From: Gymnopilus junonius
Lineage: Eukaryota; Basidiomycota; Agaricomycetes; Agaricales; Galerinaceae
Reading direction: 5' to 3'
Assembly (NCBI GenBank): GCA_015501075.1
Contig: JADNYJ010000025.1
Coordinates: 62,001-126,000 of the forward strand
DNA: 64,000 bases
A model generated the notes under the pieces. It was not told the DNA's origin. It worked only from the letters and a program-made list of their open reading frames with translations, and did not search any database. The position numbers were made by a program, and so were the translations under genes. Of the stretch, positions 38,250-48,284 are shown in pieces; the stretch's first letter is position 1, and each line of letters opens with the position of its first letter.

Positions 38250-40345
38250 ATGGGTGTAACTAATCTATGGAAAGTATGTATCTTAAATATTCACTCTTTT
38301 CACTTTGACAGAAGTCTCATTTCTAGGCACTTGCTCCTGCATCTGAAGCGCGGACTTTGACTCAAATTGCCATAACGGAAGGTTTTGACCAGCATCGGCA
38401 TTCGGATCGCTGCCTTCACATTGGCATAGATGCGAGGTTGGTCATTATCTCAGGCTCTTCAAGTAATGGCTGATATCTAATCTAATCTAATCTTCAGCAT
38501 ATGGATGAACAAAGCGCACTTAGCCACATGATATGGGAGAGGAAAAAGCACCCGACATGGCGAAAACCCGGCCCTTCGCACTCTGTTCTATCAGCTCTGC
38601 CAACTCTTGGCACTACCTGTCAATCCGAACTTCACTTTTGATGGACCCAATCGACCCGCAATTAAACGGGATACCGAAGTGAAGCCGGCTAAGCCCCACT
38701 ACCTTACGTTGTCATTTCAAAAGTTCATTGAAGCATTTGGATTTCATTGGCACACTGTAAGTTCATCTTTCTGATGTTTTGACTGCTACTAAATAATTCT
38801 GTTCTACTAGGCACCTGGGGAAGCAGAGGCTGATCTAGCTGAGCTGAACCAATGAGGTCTTATTGATGCTGTGTTTTCAGAGGACTCGGATACATTTGTG
38901 TTCGGAGCATCCTGTGTCATTAGAATGTAAGTCAGGGTCAGTTCCAGTATTTCTACTACAACTGATCTAGTCGCTTCACCTAGGTCAAATGTCACCGATG
39001 AAGGAGATTGGGTAACCGTTTATAGTTCAGCTGCTATTCAAGCAGATCCGGAGATTGCACTTGATCGCGCAGGTCTTTTTTTAATGGCCATTCTTTGCGG
39101 CGGAGACTACAACAAAGTCAGTACACTAAATATATCTACAGAATGGTTTTAAATGAGAGCTCAGGAGGGTCTTCCTGGATGTGGATGGCAGACAGCATGT
39201 CAGCTCGCTCAGACTGACCTTGCACATAGGTTATTCACTGTGGCGTTAACATCACCTTCCAAAGAAGCAATGCGGGTGTCTTTGATTGATTGGCGCAAGG
39301 ACTTGCGAACTGTTCTGACCAATGACCCTCAGAATGTATTGGGCCGAAGGTATCCTCAATTAGCAAAAAACGTAACCCCAAAGTTTCCTTCGATTGATGT
39401 GCTTCTTCTTTATGCACGACCAATTACCTCTTGGACAGCTAACCAGATCCCGAACACTGAATCTTGGCATCTTCGGCCACCTGATCCGACAGCCATTGCC
39501 AACCATTCTGAAAAGTATTTTTCATGGGGGTCCCATGGGGAAATGATTGGAAGATTCCGGGAAAAACTGTGGCCTGGTATTGTATTTCGATATCTCTTAA
39601 TGGTATGTCAGAAAGTATATTATTTATTCCATGGACTAACTTGCCGACGATAGCTACCCCCTGTCAGCCAGAGATACAACAGCACCGCCAATGGAGCTTT
39701 CACAAATATCCATATTTTGTGCATCCATAGATTCAAGCTCGGACCTGGCCAGCCTGTTTACGATCCTAATGTCAATGGATATTGTGTCGTCATTTCAACG
39801 GACAACCTTATCCGTGCCTCTGCTATCCAACCTGAAATGAACCTATCTGGTCAAAGCGATGATCGTAAAAATGCTCACATATGGGTGCCAGCTTCGGTTC
39901 TCAGGGTTTCACTATCATCCCTTGTTGAAAATTTCCATGCACAAAGGCATATGCCTCCGGCTCTTCCAGTGCCTTTCATTCCTCCGGTAAGTGAGTATTC
40001 TTTGGATAATTGAACATCCTTGACACTTGTATGACTCCTGTTAGGTTTTGACGACTCTACAAAGACAGTCAGGGTAAGCAGGAGGTATTTATGAAGGCAG
40101 ATACTAAGCTAACATTACAATTATCTGCCAGGTCTGGAGCTTCGTATCTTGACCCTATTGTAATTGATGGCGAAGACAGTCACCGTGGTCGAATCTCCCT
40201 CGGCACCATTGATTTATGTGGACCAGACGAGTTTGTTGAAGGATCTTCAACGGGTGCTGGTCGCAGCAGCCGTGGTCTTGGCGTTATTGATCTCTGCGGA
40301 CCGGAGGAATTTGTTGAAGGGTCGACCGATGGTGGCTGGTACTAG
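38250..40345 (+). pseudogene. XPG/GEN1-like flap endonuclease, two in-frame stops
   Basis: Nine exons (38250-38273, 38327-38436, 38498-38756, 38811-38926, 38984-39116, 39165-39602, 39654-39986, 40045-40073, 40132-40345) join in phase. The start MGVTNLWKAL, the N-region HIGIDASIWMN and the I-region APGEAEADLAELN...AVFSEDSDTFVFG are typical of the XPG/FEN1/GEN1 family; the Asp/Glu metal ligands are visible (GID, EAEAD, SEDSD, GGDYNKEGLPGCGW). These enzymes cut flap or junction DNA. TGA codons interrupt it at 38529 and 38853; the second follows AELNQ where the family continues GLIDA. The last exon has two copies of IDLCGP(D/E)EFVEGS, which resemble SUMO-interaction motifs. XPG-like genes of this kind are multi-copy in mushrooms. 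Link to the next Crypton gene is unknown. Confidence 0.75.
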
Positions 40346-40560
40346 AAATAGCGATTGAAATTATTCTAGTGAAATTGATCCGTGTACACACTCTCTGTAG
40401 CTAGAAGATCACTAATGTAATTGTATGTGCCGCCATGACAATATTGGGTTGATCTCCGGGTCTGTAATTGAGATCAATTAGGAGTTTGAAACAGAAAGAA
40501 AAGCTGAGACCAACTCACCTTCTTTCCGACCTGCTTCACAATTTTCCTTTCAGTCCAAAC

Positions 40561-42889
40561 ATGGTCAAGTCAAAGAGATCGACAAAAGAAAGGAAAAACA
40601 TCTCCATCACCCTGCCGAGTGATCCCAAAACATTGAAGGCACTGAAAGAAGTTTGTCAAGCCCAGGTTGCGAAATACAAGACCATCAAAAATACCAAGGA
40701 TGCATACAATGGCTATATTGGACGGGGAAGGAAGTTTCTCGAAGGGCTCATTGTACAACGAAAGGCCAATGGCGAGGGAGAGGTCTGCATGGATGGAATT
40801 CAGACTGCTGAACTAGAGAAGGCCTTGGATGGACTGCCAAACCGACACTCGGCCCAAGTTCTCGAGCTCTTTCTCATACAGAAATGCTTCGTCGAAGACA
40901 GAGGTGTCAGCACGGCAGACGGGATCCATGGCGCGTTTTGTGAACTTTGGGATAGCATGTACGTCTCGAAGGTTAATTGGCAAAGGGAAGACAACTGATA
41001 TTACCAAAGGGACGGAAACCGATATGCAGGTGCTTACGAATGCAATGAAGAGACTGGGGAGGTACGCGGTTGTCCAGCGCGAGCGCAGTGTGTTTTAGAT
41101 GTTGTTAAGAGTGTTAAGATATGGGCAAAAGCAGACGGCTCCTCTGCAACACGCAACCATGCCGACGCCATGACTCTGGAAGAAATTCAAAAGTTAATGC
41201 GATGGTCAATGAGTGTTTGCCCTGACGAAAAGCTTACCGAAGACCCTAAGGGGATTACCGACACTGCTGACTTGGTGTTTCGCCTCGAGCATGGTCTTAT
41301 GCATGCATTTATGAGCTCGGCCTTCACACTCTGGACGCGGTCAGTCCAATTCTCAGAGCTTTACAAAGTGAAATACTCACCTTTCATGAACAGTTGCTTC
41401 GAGCTCTTAAGCTTACAAGCCCAAGATGCCAGGACAGACTGTTGTGGGCTAGCTCCTTACTATGCCCCTCACTTCAAGATTTATTTGAACCATCGTAAAG
41501 GATGGCAGCAAGAGAAGGGATATGAGGGCCGGCGGGAAAGTGAGTAAATTGTTTGACTATCTATCTATACACCGCCTTTAATTTAATCACAGGTAATGTC
41601 TATGATATATATCAGCAAGATATAGATGAAATAGACATGTATACACACTTTAACCGATGGAGAAACCTTCTTGAAGGGTACCTTGGTGAGAAGCTGAGTG
41701 GCGAAGATAGCTTCTTCCCGCACCTTAGCCCCAATGGAGTCATTCGCACAACGCGGGCAATGAGCTATGACTCCTTGCAAACCCTCCTCGTGCGCTTTTG
41801 CAAAAGTGCTGGGGTCGATAAGCGTTACACGACGCATTCGTTCCGTCGTGGTGGAGCGCAATATCGCTTTATGTCGGCCCCGATCGGGAAACGCTGGTCC
41901 CTCAACCAGATCCGTTGGTGGGGCGGTTGGGCTGTGGGCGAAAATGTTCGTGTCCCCGCACTTCTTTTGCAAGTTAAGTCAACTGCTGACTTTGTTCATT
42001 AATAGGTTGATACATTGATAAAGTATCTTGTCGACTCACTGCAAAGCTTCGAAACTGGGTTTGGGCATTTACTTCACCCAATTCCCATCCAGCCTGATAT
42101 GAGCTTTATGGGAGACCATACTGCAGTTGCGGCTGTAACTGCGGAGGAGTTTCGTCAGTTTGGGAATGCGATAAATCGAAAATTTGATGAAATCGTTACC
42201 CTGGTGACTTCCGCACCCCCGTTGTCCATACCCCACTCAAACGCAATGAATGTGGACCAACCGTGTCCAACTGAGCGACTCGTCTACCCTCGTCCCTTGT
42301 ACTTTGAAGACGGGATCGGAGGAATTCATCAAGCGTCAGGTACTTGTCGTGATCTTGCGGCACCTCCTTGTTGGGTGGAAACCAGTGCTCCGGCTGCTTA
42401 TTCCAAGTCAGGTCAAGGCCACAGCAACGTGACACAAGGTACACCATACCAATTAGCCAATTCCGAAGTCCTCTTGTCACCGCCCCCTCTTTTCCCCAAA
42501 GTCTCCATCACTCCTCTCGGTCGTGCGGTCGGGGCATGGCGCCGAGCCATCAAGCAGTGGGAGGAAGTTGATCCAGTCACAGGGAAAGCCCTGAAGGACT
42601 GGCCTCCCGAATGGTATAATGGTGAGCAGCGACTAAAGGTGGCCAGTTCACGGAGACAGAGGGAGGTGATTTTTGAAGAATTTGTGAGGTGAATAATAGC
42701 CTTACCTTGAGAGTGGGCATTATACTGATTAGCCTCGATTTGCCTCGATTTGTTAGGCTTGGCAGGGATTACGACCGATTCCTCGAAGTCTATTCGGATG
42801 CTGATAAAAGTATGAAAAACCTTATGATACTGATTCGTGAGAGGAACGGAATGAGTCGGTCAAAAAAAGGATCCTCACGAGAGACTTAG
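40561..42889 (+). mobile_element. Crypton tyrosine recombinase gene, intact
   Basis: Five exons with consistent phases: 40561-40958, 41010-41539, 41593-41945, 42006-42688 and 42757-42889 (introns 51, 53, 60 and 68 nt), about 698 aa. A tyrosine-recombinase core is visible: box I-like TRSVQFSELYKV, then HSFRRGGAQYRFM (the H-x-x-R motif), the RWWGGWAVGENV block and IKYLVD carrying the likely nucleophilic Tyr. A C-terminal segment (WRRAIKQWEEVDPVTGKALKDWPPEW, then RDYDRFLEVY) matches the GCR1_C-type DNA-binding domain that marks fungal Cryptons. Cryptons move by site-specific recombination and lack terminal inverted repeats, so the element ends could not be set. No stop or shift is present. Confidence 0.88.
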
Positions 42890-43550
42890 GTGCAACTTTC
42901 TTTATTTTATGTATAGTACTGCCTGCACACTATAATCCCTGCTTAATCGTAGCTTAACCGCATATTAAAAATCACACCCTCTGTTAATAAACAATGACTT
43001 TGACGTACCAAGCTAATCTCCATCATCTAGGATGATCAAGTGACCAATTAAGACTAGAGGAGGTGCAAAGAAGGATTTCAAAGATATATTTGAGGTATGC
43101 AAAGAGAGAGGTATGGGATGAGAGAAAGGGAGGTATGGGGGCAAGAAGAAAGAAAGGCCTGCCACATGTCAAAGCCAATTGCTCTAAGGGAACACCGAAA
43201 AGGGCCTAGACGCAGCGGCAGGCAAGAACCAAGGCCAAGCGCGACCCAGAGCCAGGGGCCGACCTCTCGAAAGGGAAAGACTACGCAAACGAGCAATTGT
43301 ACATATAGAGGAGATGGGAGAAAGAATGAAAGCGAGCAAGGAAGGGCGCAGATAAGCCCACAGGATCAAATCGGGTCAGGATCAGGCACGATCCGGCTAA
43401 ACCCCCGTAAATCCCTCGGCATAAGTATATAGATATCTACTTAGGATCTCACCGCTGACTCAGCATCGTTATAAGCTCTGACTCATATCGTCGCTCGCTA
43501 CACACCGTTGTACTCTATGTCCTACTTACAGGCCAGCTGCTCAACAGCCT
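42890..43550. other. Intergenic stretch, purine-rich
   Basis: About 660 bp after the Crypton gene. It contains a purine-rich run (43080-43170) and no recognisable gene. It may include the right end of the Crypton and the promoter of the next gene. Confidence 0.4.
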
Positions 43551-44987
43551 ATGTCCGAAATACAAGAAAAAACCTCTCCTCCTCTTTCTAATCGATCGAG
43601 TACTTCCGCTGACACCCTCCTTGAAGACTTTGCTGCCCTTCGTAAGGCTATCTTTCTTGATGGACTCATTACCATCGCCAGTCGAATTCGGGGAGTTGGG
43701 TGCACTGTGGATGTCGAAAATCCTTTTTATGGCAGCTTTAATCTCATTTACGCAGTCACCTTCTTGGATGGCGTCAAATGGGCCGCTCGAATCCCTCTAC
43801 ACGGTGTGAAGGAGTCATTCCACGATAGCGATGCCAAGGCGCTGAAATCACAGGCTCTGACGATGCGATTTATAAAGCAGAACACAAGCATCCCTGTTCC
43901 AGATGTGATCCATTTCGACACGACGTTTGACAATGCGCTTGGTGCGCCTTTTCTGCTCATTACATGGTTGGAAGGGATACCTATTTATTCGGCCTGGCGC
44001 AAAACTTCAAGCTTCGACGACCATACAATCCTGGATGAGCGAAGAGAGAAGATGTTGAGGTCTGTAGGGAAGGTTATGGCTCAACTTCGCTTTTTGTCTG
44101 CTCCAAAGCTTGGGGAATTGGACTTCGAGCCTACCAATGACACAAACGAAAAGCTTCGCGTGAAGGACTTCCAATATATGCATTCCCTTCATCTGGAAGA
44201 ACACTCCGAAGACGTCATGTTCAGTGATATCGGGCCCTTCGACCACACGAGGGATTTTCTATCCGCTCTAGAAAAAGACTCTATTCCCGATCGGCCCCTC
44301 GACGACTTCGCGCGAGGTCAACGCGAGTTACTCAAGATCATGATTGACTCCATACCCGTCGTGGAACACGAAAAATTCGTCCTAGTTCATCCGGACTTTG
44401 ATTCGCAGAATTTTTTGGTCAATGAAGAAGGTACGGTGACAGGCGTTTTGGATTGGGACGGTGTATCGACCTACCCTCGCTATATCGGCTACTCACGTTA
44501 CCCTGGATGGCTCACTAGAGACTGGGACCCGCTCATATATAACTACGGTGAGAACAGAATCCCCGACGGCAAGGAGGAGGATTCTCCGGAGACGTTGAGG
44601 AAGCTAAGAAAGATGTATTTCTCAATCATGCAGGAAGAATTAGGCGAGGATGAGGCCAAGTGGACGATCAACTCGCATTTATTCGAAGCAATCGAAATAG
44701 CCGCGAGGAACCCGATGAACTCTTCTTCAATTATCACCCTTCTGGTGCGGAGGTGTATCAAAGAACCGCTTTCTGTTAACACCGACTCTGACTCTGACTC
44801 TGACTCTGACTCTGACTCTGAGGAAGCCTCTTCAAGCGACGATGAAGATGATGTTCGGCACATGCCTTTTTGGGTCTACGAGTTGTCTGTAGCTCTGGGA
44901 AAGGGCGACCTTGCGGAAGAAAAGATCAATATACTGAAAGAGAAATTCAGAGAGGCGTTGGCGTGTACAACGCACATAATCGAGTAA
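43551..44987 (+). CDS. APH-family phosphotransferase-fold protein
   Basis: Single exon, 478 aa. The aminoglycoside-phosphotransferase (APH) kinase fold is visible: a nucleotide-lobe with ENPFYGSFNLIYAVTF and KWAARIPLH (Lys/Arg region), the helix SQALTMRFIKQNTSIPVPDVI, the catalytic motif LVHPDFDSQNFLV (His-x-Asp...Asn) and the metal-binding VTGVLDWDG. Such genes are numerous in basidiomycetes and their substrates are mostly unknown; antibiotic resistance should not be assumed. A low-complexity (Ser-Asp)n run lies near residue 410, encoded by a (GACTCT)n repeat at about 44783-44821, and may vary in length between strains. Confidence 0.85.
   Translation: MSEIQEKTSPPLSNRSSTSADTLLEDFAALRKAIFLDGLITIASRIRGVGCTVDVENPFYGSFNLIYAVTFLDGVKWAARIPLHGVKESFHDSDAKALKSQALTMRFIKQNTSIPVPDVIHFDTTFDNALGAPFLLITWLEGIPIYSAWRKTSSFDDHTILDERREKMLRSVGKVMAQLRFLSAPKLGELDFEPTNDTNEKLRVKDFQYMHSLHLEEHSEDVMFSDIGPFDHTRDFLSALEKDSIPDRPLDDFARGQRELLKIMIDSIPVVEHEKFVLVHPDFDSQNFLVNEEGTVTGVLDWDGVSTYPRYIGYSRYPGWLTRDWDPLIYNYGENRIPDGKEEDSPETLRKLRKMYFSIMQEELGEDEAKWTINSHLFEAIEIAARNPMNSSSIITLLVRRCIKEPLSVNTDSDSDSDSDSDSEEASSSDDEDDVRHMPFWVYELSVALGKGDLAEEKINILKEKFREALACTTHIIE
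44783..44821 (+). repeat. (GACTCT)n in-frame microsatellite
   Basis: About six copies of the hexamer GACTCT encode a Ser-Asp run inside the APH-like protein. Six-base units keep the frame when copy number changes. Confidence 0.85.
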
Positions 44988-45081
44988 AGAATCCGGGACG
45001 CAGAACGGTTTCTATTGTATAGCACTATTACTGCCGGTACATAAAGTATTCCCTTCTAATTTGTTTATTATAGCAAGTAAT

Positions 45082-46140
45082 CTACAGGGCGACACTGTTG
45101 GGTCGAGATACTTTTATGATCTGCACTTCGGGTCGCAAAGGACGCAGAATAGATACAGGTGAATTTGGACGCGAACACTGTTCGTCGATATTGATGGGTA
45201 AAGCTGGAGTAACTTCGACCTCGGAAGCCTCATGATGGACGCCAACGATGGGTCTATTAAGCCCTTCTGGCGAGTCTGACCCAGCTTCGGACAAAGCCAT
45301 CCTCCTGAAATATATCCCATAATCAGTGCTTTTTGTCCTGGAAGAAGGTAGGGAGTACGTGGAAGACGGGGTGGTAGAGCGTGAGGGAATAAGATTGGTT
45401 GGGCCAATTTTTTCGATAACTATGCGAGGAACGTCTTCAGAGTCCATCACGATTTTCGCCGCTGCCCACGGAGTACGCATATTCAACCAGTTGACCACCA
45501 TTTTTGTATATGCGCGAACATTAACCAAGGATATACCAGTGGAAAGTGTTTTGCCGCCCAGATTGGCGATACATTTGCGCAGAGCGGGGGCGATGACCTG
45601 GAAACAGCTCCGGGTCCGAGTCCTTTCTGCACAACTTGAGGCCCTGACCGCATCCGGGGTAACTTGACCTATCTCCATGTCGTACAGATAATCAGGTGCA
45701 TCAATGGCTAAAAACGGAAGTTTGAACCTCTTCGTGAGCGTCAAGTTGGGCGGTTTTAAGACTCACCATCTGGGCACAAGCTGGGCTAACAGAATTTCAT
45801 TGAAAAGAAAGGATTCATTTAACTGTTGCACCCAACATTTGAACAGATGGGTAAACATGGCCAAAGGATCTCGCTAAAAGTTTAAAATTAGCCAGTCAAC
45901 CCAAAGCGGTCCTTAAAATAGGAGGTCACGCCAGCAGACGCGTTATTTGCTCGTATTTGACAATTGCTTCTCAACTTCAAGAAATTATCCAATCTATTGC
46001 CTAGCTTCTGCCCGAGCAAATCAGCTTGTCAGAGTCTCTGCTCACCCGAATCCCTCTACGCGTAACACTGGTTGATTAGCTTCTCCATTAAAATGTCCAG
46101 CGTTTCTGAACTGTGATTGCAAGGTTGCTTGGTCCGTCAT
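45082..46140 (-). CDS. Hypothetical protein, 303 aa, four exons
   Basis: Four exons on the minus strand (46140-46046, 45993-45930, 45873-45767, 45727-45082) join in phase with introns of 52, 56 and 39 nt; the 39-nt intron is unusually short. The product starts MTDQATLQSQFRNAG, has a middle part (AMFTHLFKCWVQQLNESF, then LAQLVPRWFKLPFLAIDAPDYLYD), a central segment (CFQVIAPALRKCIANLGGKTL, WLNMRTPWAAAKIVM) and a Ser/Pro-rich tail. I do not recognise the family. It is compact and convergent with the upstream APH-like gene, with only 94 bp between the stops. Confidence 0.6.
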
Positions 46141-46589
46141 CTAAGAAATATGTTGTGTATGTACACAAGTGAATGCATCATAAATTTGAGCGTTCTCGAG
46201 CCCAAACAAGACTGCGCATCATTACCCATGATTGAACAGGCAGGAGGTGGAGGGATTTATATCCCAGAGGCTATGCAGCGTCCCTCATAGGTATGGTAAA
46301 CATCAGACCGCAGCTTCTACCCCGACCAAATGTTGCAGACGATTCATAAATCGGCGAAATGTGGCCTTTGGATGTTTAAGATGTACAATCGCATGAATTA
46401 CAAAATGCCTTGCGTTCACTTCAAACTGAACAATTCTGCTGGCGGTGCTGGTGCTGCGCAGCCTGCGCGTCCAGACGTGGGGGTGAAGGGTGGAGGTAAA
46501 GGTCTACAATCCAAATATATAATCCACCCACTTCATTAAAATTTTCCTCGTCTTTTCTTATTCTCTTCAGATTGCACTCAAGGATCTCA
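46141..46589. other. Divergent upstream region, no gene
   Basis: About 450 bp between the divergent starts at 46140 and 46590. It includes a pyrimidine-rich leader (TTTTCCTCGTCTTTTCTTATTCTC) just before the RTA1 ATG. No coding sequence is recognised. Confidence 0.4.
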
Positions 46590-47988
46590 ATGTCTTCTGT
46601 TTCTGTCGTCAGCCAAGCAACAGCTGCTAGCAGCTCGAGCAGCGCTACGATGTCCTGCATCACCGCCACACCCGACAAGAATGGCCACGTCCCCGTCAAT
46701 GACTGTCGCTCGCTTTACAATTACTACCCGTCGTTCGCTGCTGCGATCGTATTCAGCATCGTGTTCGGAATCTCGCTTTGTCTGCATACGACACAAGCGG
46801 TTCTGTGGAAGAAGGTGGGTACATGATATGCAACTGTAATTCTTTCTTCTTCGTCAAAGATGAGGGGTGCTAATTTAAGATTTGGATTTGTAGAGGTTCT
46901 GTTGGGTTATCATCATGGGTGTCGCATGGGAAACGGCGGCTTTTATACTTCGCATTATTTCAACCAGACATCAAATAAGCCTAGCATTTTACGAGCCCTC
47001 TTTCCTGCTCATCTTCCTAGCCCCACTATGTAAGCCCTGATTATATCTAACTACATTTATACCCAACCGAATATCATCTACGCGCAGGGTTCAACGCATT
47101 CGACTACATGCTCCTCGGACGCATGATCTGTTTCTACCTCCCCTCCCGCGCCATATTCCATATCCCCGCGACACGGCTCACCAAGCTCTTCGTCTTCTTC
47201 GACGTCGTCGCCTTCCTCGTCCAAGTCACAGGCGGTGTCATGGCCTCTAGCGGCCCCGACGAAAGCCAGTCCGCGATCAACCTGGGGCTGCACATCTACA
47301 TGGGCGGCATTGGCCTGCAGCAGTTCGCCATTTTGGTCTTCACCAGTCTGGCGGTGGGGCTCCATGTCGAGCTTTTGAAGATGGAAAAGGAGGGTTCGCT
47401 CTGGCACAGGGGCAAGGAGAAGGGGTGGAGGAAGTTGGTGTATACCCTCTACGCATCTCTGATATGTATGTATTACTGTGAGGAATTTTTTTTTTGTTTA
47501 GGTTTTTAGTCAAAGTTTTAGTCTGAATTATTTGCTGACTTTTGTCCCTCTCCTTTTTTTTTTAATAATAAAACAAAATCCAGGTCCGAATCATATTTCG
47601 ATTGATCGAATTCTCACCCGCCGGCAACGCGAGTAGCATCCCAGGACACGAAGCTTTCTTCTACTGCCTCGACTCGTTGCCCATGGCCATCGCTGCTTAC
47701 CTCATGAACATTTTCCACCCAGGCTCTATCCTCGTCGGTCCTGATTCCGAGTTCCCGACGAAGACCCGTAGAGAAAAAAAAGCGGAGAAGCAGGCGAAGA
47801 AACAGGCTAAGCAGCAGGAGAAACAGGCCACGCAGGCGAGGAAGCAGGCGGAGAAGTCGGAGAAACAGGCGAGGAAAGCGGGTTGGGGTCTTGTCCAGGA
47901 GGCGTCCGTATCAAACGAGGTTAACGCCGAAGCTGACTTTGGCTTGGGACGAATTGGAAAAGGAGGGAGAGAGGGAGATATGGTTTGA
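46590..47988 (+). CDS. RTA1-family membrane protein, one phase problem
   Basis: Exons 46590-46814, 46894-47029, 47088-47465 and 47584-47988. About seven membrane segments occur (SFAAAIVFSIVFGISLCLH, WVIIMGVAWETAAFIL, FLLIFLAPLWFNAF, FVFFDVVAFLVQVTGG, GLQQFAILVFTSLAVG, RKLVYTLYASLI, FFYCLDSLPMAIAAYLM) with the family phrase YMLLGRMICFYLPS and IIFRLIEFS...GHEAFFYCLDS. RTA1/RTM1-type proteins are fungal lipid-translocating exporter relatives linked to stress by toxic lipophilic compounds. A Lys/Gln-rich cytosolic tail (EKQAKKQAKQQEKQ) follows. All visible GT donors for the last intron leave exon 3 in phase 1 or 2, but exon 4 (VRIIFR) needs phase 0, so either an unusual splice or a small indel lies between 47440 and 47590. 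Confidence 0.8.
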
Positions 47989-48284
47989 TATGTGAGGAGG
48001 ATAAAGTTGGACTTGCTATACGCACATATACATACATATATACAAACATACATGTAGTCAACAGCCGGACTGCAGACTTTATGGACTCGCATGGTCGATC
48101 CATTTTACGCAATGCACATTACACTGTTCACTTCACACACTGGATCTTGGGATAACCTGTAGAGTACGAGAGTGCGTCGTGCCAAATAACTAGAATAGAA
48201 GCAAAATATGATTAGAATACATATCAGAAATAGCTCGCAATGACTCACATAACAAATATACGAGTATAACGCAGAACAAAAAAA

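Noticed and set aside
37700..43450. Terminal inverted repeats around the XPG-Crypton block
   Set aside because: Short palindromes exist on the left, but no matching copy was found on the right, and Cryptons do not use such ends.
44543..44863. Minus-strand (Ser-Glu)n frame
   Set aside because: Shadow of the Ser-Asp repeat in the APH-like gene.
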